This document shows, piece after piece, positions 11,501 through 23,220 of a DNA stretch of 64,000 nt; positions within the stretch are counted from its first letter, which is position 1, and every line of letters begins with the position of its first letter. The DNA comes from Mesostigma viride (taxonomy: Eukaryota > Streptophyta > Mesostigmatophyceae > Mesostigmatales > Mesostigmataceae): positions 2,429,953-2,493,952 of the forward strand of contig RPFO01000436.1 of the NCBI GenBank assembly GCA_009746045.1, in the 5' to 3' direction. The notes below the pieces were generated by a model. It did no database searches. It saw nothing but the letters and a program-made list of their open reading frames with translations, and had not been told where the DNA came from. The translations under genes and the position numbers were made by a program.

Positions 11501-12891
11501 CTTCCTTGCGCGCATGTACGCGTGCTTGCTGAATTTAATTCGTGCCTTGCTTCCTTTGTTAGTCCCTTGCTTCCTTTGTTAGCCACTCTCTTGAATGCTT
11601 GCAATTACTTGCTTGCTGAATTTAATTCAGTCCCTTGCTTCCTTTGTTAGCCACTCTTCCTTGCATGCTTGACGTGGGCGACAAATCTCTTGAGGAAAAC
11701 GTAGTTGCTTAGTTCCAAAAGGGTAAGTTATTCAGACCCTCTCTCCCATGCATGCTTGGTTGCTGAATTTAACTAGTAGGCCCTTGCTTCCTTTGTTAGT
11801 CCCTTGCTTCCTTTGCTAGGCCCTTGCTTCCTTTGTTAGCCACTCTCTTCCTTTCCGCGCATGTACGCTTGCTTGCTGAATTTTATTAATTAGTCCCTTG
11901 CTTCCTTTGATACGACCTTGCCTACTTGGTTAGGCCGTTGCTTCCCTGCATGCTAGAGAACTTCATGAATTGAAACAGACCCCTGTTAAGTGAGACAACT
12001 AACTTGTTGATTAGTCCTTGCTGCCTCGCGTGGTTGCTTGCTGCATTCCATTTGTCCCTTGCTTCCTCGGTTAGTCCGGCCTTGCTTCCTTGCATGCTTG
12101 CTTCGTGAATTTAATCAGCCGTGATTGACTTGCTCGCTTAATTAATCCATGGGTTCCCTTACCTGTTGTGTCACTTAAATGGTGTACTAATTTGAAGCTT
12201 GCTTGTTGCGATGTGGACGTGTCATCCGTTGAATGGCGGTTGCAGATGCACTGAAGAAGTGATCTTTTGCAAGAAGCTTATGAGCCATCAAGCATCGGGC
12301 AGGACACATAGAAAAAGCTTGGAGACCATTCTACCTAGATAGAGTTAGTTACTTATTCTACATCATGATGACGCCCACCGCGCATCGGTAATACCATGAT
12401 GAGCTTGATTTCCTTCACTATCTGCAATGCATTTTTAAGTCTAGCTAGCAAGTGTGTGATTCTTGCATCGTATTCGTTGATCTTTATGGTCACTTTTAAT
12501 GAAATTGGCATTGCATGAACAAGTTCATGATGATCATGATGATCATCAACATGATTGTAATTAATTGATATATACCAATTCATATATAAAATCTGTGAAC
12601 AGGGGGTGAATATAGATTCACCCCCTTTTTATAGGGGTGAATAGGGGGTGAAAAAGGGGTGAAAAATATTCACCCCCAAATTAGCCCCTTTTTATAGGGG
12701 AGAATAGGGGGTGAAAAAGGGGTGAAAAATTCACCCCCCAAAATTAGCCGGTGATTAGCCTCAAAATTAGCCGCTAAAAAGGGGTGAAAAAGGGGTGAAT
12801 ACAACTTTACCCCCTTTTTAGCGGGGGTGAAAAGGGGCTAATATTTCACCCCCTTTTCACCCCTTTTTCACCCAAGTTGGAGCCCAGAGTG
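8528..12891. mobile_element. CACTA (EnSpm)-like DNA element, non-autonomous
   Basis: The inverted ends share CACTCTGGGCTCCAAC, flanked by a 3-bp TCT duplication (8525-8527 and 12892-12894). Both subterminal regions are packed with variants of GGGTGAAAAAGGGG in both orientations (8545-8770, 12598-12870). A CAC terminus, 3-bp duplication and repeated subterminal motifs are characteristic of CACTA elements. The interior carries the CTTGCTTCC tandem array (10315-12115) and unassigned sequence (8800-10200, 12120-12590). No transposase was recognised. Confidence 0.6.
10315..12115 (+). repeat. CTTGCTTCCTTTGTTAG tandem repeats with 111-bp higher-order unit
   Basis: Variants of CCCTTGCTTCCTTTGTTAG and TTGCTTGCTGAATTTAATT alternate. 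The landmark CCACTCTTCC starts at 10769, 10880 and 10991, giving a 111-bp period. A segment around 11338-11425 recurs near 11940-12030. The repetitive ORFs on both strands are by-products. Confidence 0.85.
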
Positions 12892-14651
12892 TCTCGCCAG
12901 TTTTCGCGCGAATTTCAGTGGCTGTTGGGTAGCACGACCATGATGATGCGTTAAAAGGTTGATAATTAGGTTTCTACGAGTTTGTTGAGGTACTGGGGCA
13001 AAGAAAACGTAGTTTTTTCCAGTTTCTCACCCAACTTTCATGCGGAAACCCTGGAAACCGGCATACATATTATTACGTCAAGACTCGGGTCTGCTGCGGC
13101 ACCATGCTTGGTATTTCCATGGTGTTTCGACTTCTTAACACATGTTTATTCATTCCGAACGCCCGGACTCTCGGCTAAACCGAGATTTGTGCAGACTTTT
13201 ATTGGGTAGCTCCGGGCATGATGGTGCCTGCAAATAGCGTAAGGCGTGACCGTGGCTATTGCTACGGTATGCTGTATTTTCCTGGAAATGGCCTCTGCCA
13301 CCGGCTCAATAGTGCTTGCAGGCGTAAGTATATCGTGTTTCTACCTAGTTTCTGCCAGTTTTCCACTTATTTCTACCGACCTCTGCCCAGCCTCTCTAAG
13401 ACCGCCATCCTACTCGACGTTGCTTGCATGTCAGCCATAGCAGGTTGCAGTTGTGCAGTATTTAGGTGCTGTATACGTCGTCAAGCCGTGCATATATCGT
13501 GAGGATTGGATGTTGATGGTTTATACTGCGTTGATTGTGCAAGAAGATCAGCTGGGTGCCCATAATCATGGTGTATAATCATGTGTTGTTAGCATCTTGC
13601 CACCATTTGCTAGCATGCATTCCAGCGTCATCTTTGCCTGCATGTAAGCTCATGGATCACTCAACCTATCCAAGCCTTGCATTACACGTGCCTCTTTCTT
13701 TCAGTATTGCACGCGTTATGGAATGAAAACCCAGCACCTCCATTCCCACGAGGCATGTGCTCAACACGTTGTGAGAGTGGATGATGCTTTGGCTATGGCT
13801 GCCTGATTCAGTCATATTAGGTCATCCAGTCATGATGTTTGATGCATGTTTGATGCTGTATAACTTATACAACGCCTATGTTCAACGTTTTGACCCTCCA
13901 AGCTCACTATGGCCCCGTTTATGGGGCTCGGGTCGTTGCGTAATGTTGTCAAGGGCTCTCATGTTTCCCACTGCGTTGTACTGCGTTGTAATTGTGATGC
14001 TAATGAAAAATAGCTCCAGTGGCCCAATGGGCCTGAGTTTTGTTTCACAGAGCCTGCATATGTTGCCCATAGCTCGTGCAAGAAGCCAGATTTTTTTCAT
14101 GAACCATTTGTGAATAAGCGCATGACTTGTGACCTAGGGTCAAGAAATCGCGGTCATGGTCAGACCCCCCTGTATTCAAACCAGTGTATCTCTCTAATGA
14201 ATAAGCAGTTTGTAGGTCTGAGTAGCTCAAAAAATCCTTTGATTTATGGGCTTTCAGGAAAGTATATACATGACCATGAAAAAAAATTTTCCTTAGGTGC
14301 TATACGCGTTCTAAAAAAAGCTTACAACGCGATATATCGCGTTCTAATTAAAAAAACACGGGTTAAGGAACGCCAGCTTGTCCGTCATGTACTTAAAGGT
14401 GAGGAGCACGGGTGCCGGGCCAGCCTTCCCCCGCGCGCGGGGGAGGCGGACAACCGACATGTCCAGCTCACCAGTGAGTAACATGGGGGCAAGAATGGCG
14501 CGCTTAACTGCCTCAAGGAGACTCGTGGAGGTCTCACCTGCCGGCTGGTCGAAGTGCTTGACGATGACATTGTGGCTGCGCTTGTCGAGCTCGGCCGCCT
14601 CGCGAAGGTCGAGGGCTTGTTGCTTGAGTTGTGCCGCGATGGTGGAGGTGG

Positions 14652-14794
14652 TGGATGGATGGATGGATGGATGGATGGATGGATGGATGGATGGATGGAT
14701 GGATGGATGGATGGATGGATGGATGGATGGATGGATGGATGGATGGATGGATGGATGGATGGATGGATGGATGGATGGATGGATGGATGGATGG
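14652..14794 (+). repeat. (GGAT)n array, block 2
   Basis: About 35 units between the 5'-truncated end of L1-like copy 1 and the CACATCA end of element copy A at 14795. Confidence 0.98.
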
Positions 14795-15319
14795 CACATC
14801 AGTCCGACGCCGCGCCTTGCGCACCCCGGTAATTCCCGCGCGAAATTTGACGAAATTCGGTGTGCCGTGCAATGTTGACTGAAATTCGGTGTGCACGGCT
14901 ATGGTGACGCGAAAATTTATTGCGAGCTGATTACGCAACCATTTTGGACGTTATTTCGCTTGTTCGGACGGCAATTACATAAGGAAAATTATCGTACATT
15001 AAAAAACCTGAAAAACAGTTTCTTTTTTTTCTGCAGCGAGGGCACGTGGGCAGCAGGCGGGCGTTTTGCACACCAACCGGCCCGACCCGTGTGTGTGCAA
15101 GGTAAAACACAGACAGGAAAAACATGCTCTCGTTGGTTATGGACACATTCTACCAGTTCCTAACATCATTTCAAAGAAACCCAGCGATGGATTTCCCTTA
15201 ATTTTGCGTTTCCGATTTTTACGCCCCTTCCGCGAAAAAGTGAGAATTATAGGAGCGCTGACAGGGGCAACACTGCATGTCGTGCTTTTAATCGCTTTTT
15301 CGTCTTTTCTTGCAGCTAT

Positions 15320-15760
15320 ATGACTTCGCTTGGGCGCAGCAACATCGCCCGGTGTTTATCCTGCGGGCGGGGCTTGCTGGCCCCGTCCGGAGTGTGCTCG
15401 GGGTGCGGGAAAAACCACAGCTACTGGTTTATAACGTCGACAACCCCCATTTTCTGGTCATTAACCGGCGTATTCTTGTTGTTTAAGCTTCCGGCGACGG
15501 GCGAAAAGAGCTCTTACCATGACGGCATGCTCTGGGGAGGCGTTCCGAGAAGGACTGGGGCGGGCAGGCAAATTTACACGCGACAGTGCCCGCACGTCGC
15601 CTGCGCACCCCGGCGTACAAGGGAAAGCGCAGTGTTTCCCTCCTGGACGGCCCATCGCTGCCTTTGCCGGGCGGCATGTTGGGGAGGCGGCTCCTTCTTC
15701 CTTTCTTACCGCCCGTTTCATAGTTCATACCCCGTGAGTTTCCCAACGGAGGCGTGTTAA
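15320..15760 (+). CDS. Small zinc-ribbon ORF inside element copy A
   Basis: Residues 12-39 form a four-cysteine zinc ribbon: [13 protein letters not shown], then [13 protein letters not shown]. The ATG lies just after a splice-acceptor-like TTTTCTTGCAG (15305-15315). An upstream exon-like block at 15035-15093 ends GCAAG followed by GTAA, so the real protein may begin there; spliced in, it would add residues ending VCAS. Only about the first 40 codons match copy B (32736-32858), where the ORF stops after WFLSS; the remaining 100 codons here are probably not real coding. The role is unknown; such ribbons bind metal and often nucleic acid or protein. Confidence 0.4.
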   Translation: MTSLGRSNIARCLSCGRGLLAPSGVCSGCGKNHSYWFITSTTPIFWSLTGVFLLFKLPATGEKSSYHDGMLWGGVPRRTGAGRQIYTRQCPHVACAPRRTRESAVFPSWTAHRCLCRAACWGGGSFFLSYRPFHSSYPVSFPTEAC

Positions 15761-15794
15761 TGATGAGCGGCTGCATGCATGAATGAACGGGTGT

Positions 15795-16368
15795 ATGAAT
15801 GAGGGAGGGGGGAGGGAGGGAGGGAGGGAGGGAGGGAGGGAGGGAGGGAGGGAGGGAGGGAGGGAGGGAGGGAGGGAGGGAGGGAGGGAGGAGGGAGGGA
15901 GGGAGGGAGGGAGGAGGGGGAGGGAGGGAGGGAGGAGGGAGGGAGGGAGGGAGGGAGGGAGGGAGGGAGGGAGGGAGGGAGGGAGGGAGGGAGGGAGGAG
16001 GGAGGGAGGGAGGGAGGGAGGAGGGAGGGAGGGAGGGAGGGAGGGAGGGAGGGAGGGAGGGAGGGAGGGAGGGAGGGAGGGAGGGAGGGAGGGAGGGAGG
16101 AGGAGGGAGGGAGGGAGGGAGGGAGGGAGGGAGGGAGGGAGGGAGGAGGGAGGGAGGGAGGGAGGGAGGGAGGGAGGAGGGAGGGAGGGAGGGAGGGAGG
16201 GAGGGAGGGAGGGAGGGAGGGAGGAGGGAGGGAGGGAGGGAGGGAGGGAGGGAGGGAGGGAGGGAGGAGGGAGGGAGGGAGGGAGGGAGGGAGGGAGGGA
16301 GGGAGGGAGGGAGGGAGGGAGGGAGGGAGGAGGGAGGGAGGGAGGGAGGGAGGGAGGGAGGGAGGGTA
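15795..16368 (+). repeat. (GGGA)n array with occasional GGA units
   Basis: A purine-only tract of GGGA units broken by about 15 single-base contractions. Its counterpart in copy B is the (CCCT)n tract at 31600-32372. Confidence 0.97.
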
Positions 16369-16372
16369 TGAC

Positions 16373-16557
<185 letters not shown>

Positions 16558-16734
16558 ACGTGTATGCATGGGTGGGTGGATACATGTGTACGTGTGTGTG
16601 TGTGTGTGGGTGGGTGGGTAAGGGATCGACGTGTGTGTGTGTGTGTATGTGTGTGTGTGTGCTTCTCTGCTTAGGCGTTGGAGCACACGCATGTACTGTA
16701 GGAAGGGGGTGATGAAAACCCAGACCAACTGTCG

Positions 16735-16960
16735 CACCCACGGTCCCCTCCACCTTCACCAAGCGTAAGGCCAAGCGTGCCATGGGGGTAGGGTAGCTGA
16801 CGCAAGTCACCAACGTCAGGGTGCTCACCAGGCTGGTGGATGAGAAGGTGGGGGGCAGGCCCCTGTCAGATGCAGAGAAGAAGAAAAGGAAAAGGATGCA
16901 GGGCCGTGAGAACGTGCCCCCGGGTGTGGCATTAGCCACTATATAGCTAGCTAGCTGGCT
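16735..16960 (+). pseudogene. Coding-like remnant in element copy A
   Basis: One frame reads PSTFTKRKAKRAMGVG, a stop, then VTNVRVLTRLVDEKVGGRP and a lysine-rich stretch ending PPGVALATI. Composition and the single stop suggest a decayed basic protein-coding segment, but no family is recognised. Copy B lacks this block. Confidence 0.2.
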
Positions 16961-16984
16961 AGAGCTTTGTTATTAATGCATTGT

Positions 16985-17880
16985 ACTATAGGCATGTGCC
17001 CCCAAGTATGCCTTCCTGCATTGTAAATATGATGCATAATGTAATGATGTGTTGTTTGGAACCTTCTGTACACCAAGGTGGAATGATTGCCATGAAACCC
17101 TTGGAAGAACATAGAAAGCTGCTTTTTCTGTGGTATTTATGCTAGCATCTGTCACCAATTTGTTATCCAACCAGCCTGAAGCTTTGTGGGCAGGCTGCAT
17201 GGGATGTGTTTCGAACATGTGCCAAGTTCCAGGTCCAACTGAGTTCATTTGATGTCATTATATATGCACATGTGTGATGAAACCCTTGAAAACCATGAAA
17301 AACTGCATTTTTGTGGTATTTATGCTAGCATTTGTCACCAGTTTGTCATCCAACCAGCCTGAAGCTTTGTGGGCAGGCTGCATGGGATGTGTTTCGAACA
17401 TGTGCCAAGTCCCAGGTCCAACTGAGTTCATTTGATGTCATTATATATGCAAATGTGTGATGAAACCCTTGGAAAACCCTGAAAAACTGCATTTTTGTGG
17501 TGTTTATGCTAGCATCTGTCACCAATTTGTCATCCAACCAGCCTGAAACTTTGTGGGCATGCTGCATGGGATGTGTTTAGAACATATGCAAAGTTCCACG
17601 CCCAACTGAGTTCATTTGGTGTCATTATATATGCATATGTGTGATGAAACCCTTGGAAAACCCTGAAAAACTGCATTTTGGGGGTATTTATGCTAGCATC
17701 TGTCACCATTTTGTGATCCAACCAGCCTGAAACTTTGTGGGCATGCTGCATGGGATGTGTTTATAACATGTGCAAAGTTCCAGGCCCAACTGAGTTCATT
17801 TGATGTCATTATATACGCATACATGCCAGAAAGTGCTGAAAATTCGGTATTTTTATGCTAGCAAATGTCACCATGTTACC
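16985..17880 (+). repeat. 184-bp tandem repeats (element copy A)
   Basis: Units repeat the landmark CAACCAGCCTGAARCTTTGT at about 17168, 17352, 17536 and 17720, an exact 184-bp spacing, with a diverged unit on the left. The inverted copy is at 29890-30870. Confidence 0.9.
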
Positions 17881-18029
17881 ATGCTGCCGACTCCCAAAAA
17901 ATTATTTGACCACATGCCACCATAAGATATCTGATTAGGCACCTTGGTGCCAAATTTGAGGCCAAACTAATCATTAGCCTATCCTAGAATAATTTTCAGG
18001 GTGGAAAAATGGCTTTTTGGAATGATGTG

Positions 18030-18640
18030 GGATGGATGGATGGATGGATGGATGGATGGATGGATGGATGGATGGATGGATGGATGGATGGATGGATGGA
18101 TGGATGGATGGATGGATGGATGGATGGATGGATGGATGGATGGATGGATGGATGGATGGATGGATGGATGGATGGATGGATGGATGGATGGATGGATGGA
18201 TGGATGGATGGATGGATGGATGGATGGATGGATGGATGGATGGATGGATGGATGGATGGATGGATGGATGGATGGATGGATGGATGGATGGATGGATGGA
18301 TGGATGGATGGATGGATGGATGGATGGATGGATGGATGGATGGATGGATGGATGGATGGATGGATGGATGGATGGATGGATGGATGGATGGATGGATGGA
18401 TGGATGGATGGATGGATGGATGGATGGATGGATGGATGGATGGATGGATGGATGGATGGATGGATGGATGGATGGATGGATGGATGGATGGATGGATGGA
18501 TGGATGGATGGATGGATGGATGGATGGATGGATGGATGGATGGATGGATGGATGGATGGATGGATGGATGGATGGATGGATGGATGGATGGATGGATGGA
18601 TGGATGGATGGATGGATGGATGGATGGATGGATGGATGGA
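18030..18640 (+). repeat. (GGAT)n array, block 3
   Basis: About 153 perfect units between the GATGTG end of element copy A and the (TTAA)n tail of L1-like copy 2. Confidence 0.98.
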
Positions 18641-18795
18641 TTAATTAATTAATTAATTAGACTCGTGCTCCCGTTGGGGAGTCACGGAGCATTAACCCCG
18701 ATGGATGGATGGATGGGTGCAAACATTCCTACCGGTCTAATCTATCTACATTGGCTACATACTACATCTATCTAACAGCATTCTAACTACAACAT

Positions 18796-20532
18796 CTATC
18801 TAGGCAGCCGCACGCTGCCCGAGGGGGAGCTATCTGGCGTGCCTCCCGCGGGATTGCACACGCGGGCGCTTCCCCACTGGGGGGGCTCATTGTCCTCTAT
18901 GACCTGGGCCCACTTGGCCTTGTCCATCATCTTCTTCCAAATCACGGAGAGGCCGAGGCCCCCCATGTCCTCTACTAGCTGTTCCTTGAAGGTGCGGGCC
19001 TTGCGGCGTCTAACATCACTAGGCCCAGCCCACGTCAGGAGGTGCCGGCCAGGCTGGGCTGGTCGCAGTCCTGCGGGGGGGCCACGTGAGGTGTCTACCT
19101 GGTTGGTGCGAGCGAGGTGCCCTACAAGCTGCAGGCGGCGTTGCTTAATGGTGCTGGTGATATAGGGCATGCCCTGGTACAGGTCCTCATTGCGGACATG
19201 AGCAGCATATCCTACTCTGAAAATGGAACGCAGCATGCTGGTGACCGCGCCGTCCAGCTTGCGGGCCAGGTCGGCGGTGAGGGTCCACGTCTCGGCGCCA
19301 TACGTGAGAACAGGAAGGACGAGGACCTTGAACAGGTCCTGTTTCTCGATCTTGCCCAGGGGCTTGCGCCGCAGGGCCCGGTACTGACGTAAAGCGTGCC
19401 AGGCGAGGGAGATGCGATGGTCCACATCAACCTCGCAGCTGGGGAGCAGGCTGCCCAGCAGCTTAACGCGGTCCCGATACAGGACTTGAGAGCCGTCTAG
19501 GAGATAGAGGGGCGGCGCTGAGTTGGTGAGCCCAACCGCCAGGGCCTCTGTCTTCTTGCTGACCTCAAGCCCCACTGCACGGGCCTCGAGAGCCAGGCAG
19601 TCAAGCCATGTCTGCACGTGCTCAGTGTCCTCGAAGAGGGTGGTGTCGTCTGCGTAAATGATGTCTGCTAGCCGAATCTCCGTGTCCGCACCGCCATGCC
19701 AGAATTTGTTAGCAACCTGCACTCCTGGTTCCCTGCCCACGATGCGGGCAAATCGCTTGCGCGCCTGAATCATTACGTATTCGACAACAATAATGAACAG
19801 GTAGGGCGACAGCACGCAGCCCTGCCACACACCCTTCTGTAAAGGGCATGGGGGCGTGGTCCCGTAAGAAGTGCGCACCGAAGTGGTGGACCCTTCATAC
19901 AGGTTGCGGATGACAGCAATCAGGGGGCGGGGGATCCGGAACAACTCGAGGATGTCCCAAAGCGCAGGCCAGAAAACCGAATCGAAGGCTTTGATGAAGT
20001 CCACCAGCACAAGGTGCAAAGGGGACTCACCAGGCTGAAGGCGTTGCAGTTCCTCCACCAGGCGGCAAGTAGCGAAGAGCGCCTGTACTGTGTTGCGACC
20101 TGAACGGAAGCCGTGCTGAGTCTCGCTGAGGTGACCGTCCAGGGCCGTGCGCAAGCGGTTCAGGATGAGCCGCATAAGAAGCTTGAGGGGGGCACTTTGA
20201 ATGCACACCCCTCTGTAGTTGCCGGGGTCGGCAGGCGACCCCTTGTTCTTGTACAGCATCGTGCGAAAACTGTGTTGCCAGGCCGCTGGAGGTGGTTGCG
20301 ACGACAGCAGAAGGCGGTTGCAGATGTCCCGGAAGAGCAGCATAACCCCTGTGTCCTCGAATTCGGCTGCAAGTTTTACAACTGCGGCCGGAATCTCGTC
20401 AGAGCCGGTGGCTGCGTCATAACGCAGGCGCTGGACCGCCTCCGTGACCTCGCGAGAGGTGAAAGGAGGCATGTCAGACGGGTCGCCAAGTGGGCCGACC
20501 AGCGGGGGACTAGGTAGTCCGCCGCTGACCTA
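18796..20532 (-). CDS. LINE reverse transcriptase domain (uninterrupted ORF)
   Basis: The frame opens after a stop near 20533; the first Met is at 20472 (558 aa from there to the stop at 18796). Seen in order: a pre-RT stretch REVTEAVQRLRYDAATGSDE, the finger motif NYRGVCIQSAPLKLL, HGFRSGRNTVQALF, LVDFIKAFDSVFW, a palm GVWQGCVLSPYLF, the catalytic box IIYADDTTLF, and a thumb/C-terminal part with RRLQLVGHLAR. These are the conserved RT blocks of non-LTR retrotransposons, with both catalytic aspartates present. The enzyme would copy element RNA at nicked target DNA. Upstream coding is lost to frameshift and to the insertion at 20752-23220. Confidence 0.85.
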
Positions 20533-20751
20533 GGCGGGGCAGGGGCCCAGCGGGGCCGGCCAGGGCGGCCGGGCGGGCGGCGGCGGCTGGGAGCAGGGGT
20601 GGGGGCGGCGCAGCTGTCCCCACGACCTCGGCCGTGGCCGTGGCCCAGGTACGAAGCCGCTTGGCTGGGGCGCCGGGGACGTCGTGGCGGTGGGGCCGGC
20701 CGAGGCCGTCCGGGTGCCCGAGGCGCTTGTACCAGAACCAGGCCCCCTTAA

Positions 20752-23220
20752 GGGGAGGGGATATGCCTAAAGAGCACTTTTCTGGAAACCATACCTATGC
20801 ATGTGCTAAAAATCCAATTATGATTGGGAACCATAAATATGATTTTAAAAAAAATTTCCAACCACTTGGGGGGGGTACTAGCCCCCACCAGATGCCGGTT
20901 ACGCGCTAAAAATAGAAAAAGACGCTACTTTTGGCATATTTTCCCTAGGACAATGGGCAAACATATTTGGACCAAATCATATATTTCCATATAGTTCCCC
21001 CACTTTTGAGAAAGTCTGCCTAATTTTGAGCACAAAATAATGATGTTTAGACACATTGATGGATTTTCTCGCAAAAAGGGTACTTTTTTTCACCAAAAAA
21101 AAAAAAACAAATCATAAACACATAGAATCATGCCATATCTTATATTTTCAAATACTAGAGAGGGGGGGACATGCAGCCCCAAATTTTCAGGTCATTCTGA
21201 CAAGCGCAGCCCTATTTGATGGATATTCCCAGATTGCCACCTGTGATGACGCTGACGGAGGTTTTAGCTAGTATTTAACCACACTAACACCCCTTTATAC
21301 ATCTAAGCCACGTGAAAACTGGCCAAACCACACACTACCATCCTCTGCACATATGGTACCTCCTATGTTCCAGGTTTGACGACGTTCCGACAAGAACTGC
21401 CCAAGTTACAACCATTCCAAGACGGCCACCCATGTAGACACTACAAGGAAATTATAGTAACCATTCAGCCACACTAGCACCTCCTTCTTCATCAAAGACA
21501 TCTGCAAACTGACCAAAGCACACATAATTTCAATGCACGCTCCACACGTAAGCCAGCCATAATTTCAATGCACAAGGATACACATTTCCATCACCATTCA
21601 TCTTCATCATCCTGAACGACTCGAAAACGCGGAAAAGATAACGGCAGGCTCGAGCTACCATGGTCCGGATTCTCCCGATTTCTGGCCTGCGCTGGTTGTC
21701 TCTTTGATAATTAACTCTTGCACGCTGACGGCAACGCATGCTCAACGTGGGGGTCATTGTGACAAGAACTACTTAAGTTGATGGGTTTCCGATATGACCA
21801 CCTGACAAGGCGCTAAGGACCACTCAGTAAGTTAGTAACCCCACAGTGCCACTTCTTATGCCATCCAACATGCACCAAAACCATGCTGAGTATCTTTACA
21901 ATGTACAAAGGGGTGGCCACGCACCTCATATGTCTTCATCATCCCTCCAGCATGGCCAGCCTTGTAAATATGTTCATAGCCTTGACGATGGTAGCCCTAA
22001 CATGCCTAAGCAGCATTTCCTATGTTACTCCCAGGTTAGAGTGTAAGGTTGATGCCAACCAAGCTAATCAACTCAACAACACCTCCTAAACTGTCCTCCC
22101 CGGCATGGATGACAAACTGGGACTATGGAGGGCGAGGAACCAAGTAAGAACATGGTATATATAGCTTGCATGCAGTCATGCATGTCAACCATGGTTGGCT
22201 CAGCACATTGTAGTCTTGTCACATCATCATAACAAAGGAAAGCTCAAACAACCATTGGTGCCAGCTATCTACATGCAGTCACACAAATGCAATATCTCCA
22301 ACATCATCATCACTAAAACACTTCCATCCCTGCACGATAAAATGCAAAGAAACCACTGGCGGCCCTTCAGCGCATGAGCGCTGTGATGCCACTGTGGCCT
22401 GCGAAGAGAGGGTGCGTCACTCTCAAACAACAAGAAGCGTCCATACGCACAACATCCTTGCCGGAACGCGTTTTATGAAATGCCTTATACCTTCCCAAAG
22501 AGCTATAGGCTGCGACTGAAGCGGCCCTGATCACGGCATCAACGAAAACAATCTAAAGCTGCCAGGTATTCGACAACACAACGGCAAGCGACGGCGAGCT
22601 AGCTGGCGGAAACTGCCCAAAAAGAACGCAAAAAACCTCGAACGATGAGCTCATAGAAGAAAGCACTGATAGCAGATAACATTCGCGACAAATCTGTACC
22701 TCGCCCTCGTAAATCCCTCACCCAGGCGCGCAACAACAGCCGTTCTTCCATGGACAGGTCAGACACGCACAGCGCAGGTCTGAACAATTACTTACCGATA
22801 ATGGCCGACAATCTGGCAAAAAGCACCAGATCGGTTTAGAATTCGATGCAACCGATATTAACGCCTGCTTCACGGTCAGAACAACCCTTAAAATCGCGAT
22901 TTTACAGCCGCTATCATGAATTCTATTTCATTCCGCGCGACCAAAAAATTCAGATTACCCCCCATGCCGATGGCATAAAAAAACAACAGCGATATTGTCA
23001 ACCAGCTGATTTCCGCCACAAACTAACATCATAAACGCATCGTCTTTTAGATTCGAGTAAAAATTTTGCATTTCGCCTGCCCTGGTGTGGTAGTTTCGCC
23101 TGGACGCAGTCGCCATGGCCACTTCCGCAAGGGGTGCGCGCACCGTGCACGTGAAATTTATGACCTTCGGTTCCGGCGCGAATTTTTTGGCGCCAAAAAA
23201 TTCGGGCATGTCCCGTCCCC
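20752..23220. mobile_element. TTAA-flanked DNA element with GGGGA ends (member 1)
   Basis: TTAA is duplicated at 20748-20751 and 23221-23224. The inverted ends are GGGGAGGGGATATGCC and GGGGACGGGACATGCC (14 of 16 match). It interrupts the L1-like coding region. Internal landmarks shared with member 2 (47372-49628) include GGGGGTACTA, AAATAGAAAAAGACGCTA and AGGTCATTC. Much of it is AT-rich; no transposase was recognised. TTAA duplication fits piggyBac; from memory Sola3 elements also duplicate TTAA, so the superfamily is open. A GAGACAACC-family repeat sits at 21546-21708. Confidence 0.65.
21546..21708 (+). repeat. Dispersed short repeat (GAGACAACC family), near full length
   Basis: It runs from ACGTAAGCCAGCCATAATTT through CGACTCGAAAACGCG and GGCAGGCTCGAGC to GCGCTGGTTGTCTC. 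It closely matches 61737-61917 and 33684-33872. Confidence 0.75.

Larger units (their letters stand above)
8255..14362. mobile_element. piggyBac-like DNA element, non-autonomous, TTAA target duplication
   Basis: TTAA is duplicated at 8251-8254 and 14363-14366. The inverted ends share a perfect 14-bp CCCGTGTTTTTTTA. Next to each end is a near-perfect palindrome of the form ACGCGATAYATCGCGTTGTA (two copies at 8268-8317, one at 14323-14346). TTAA duplication with CCC termini is the pattern of piggyBac. No DDE transposase ORF is recognised. Without the inner CACTA-like element (8528-12891) the unit is about 1.7 kb. The stretch 12895-14322 holds only short ORFs without family resemblance. Confidence 0.75.
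7567..14651 (-). mobile_element. L1-like non-LTR retrotransposon remnant (copy 1), split by a DNA transposon
   Basis: On the minus strand the 5'-truncated end abuts a (GGAT)n block at 14652, and the 3' end abuts another at 7566 through a (TTAA)n tail. Just inside the tail is a GCTCC-CAAC-GGAGC hairpin (about 7590-7602). About 450 bp of 3' UTR (7600-8050) resembles the 3' UTR of copy 3 (35163-35565). Only the C-terminal part of ORF1 is coded; no reverse transcriptase remains. A 6.1 kb element is inserted at 8255-14362. Placement inside the array suggests array-targeted insertion. Confidence 0.7.
8052..14651 (-). pseudogene. ORF1p-like gene fragment interrupted by a piggyBac-like insertion
   Basis: The upstream half (14651 to 14367) encodes a coiled-coil stretch and an RRM-like domain ([14 protein letters not shown], then [17 protein letters not shown]). 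The downstream half (8250 to 8052) encodes the C-terminal domain (KKLSETRFTLDDDL, RRRELWP, PVYWRGAVIHV). The halves are separated by the TTAA-flanked insertion 8255-14362. Removing it together with one TTAA leaves a single continuous frame through the junction, which supports both the insertion model and the ORF1 call. By family, L1 ORF1p coats retrotransposon RNA. The 5' part is missing at the array junction. Confidence 0.7.
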
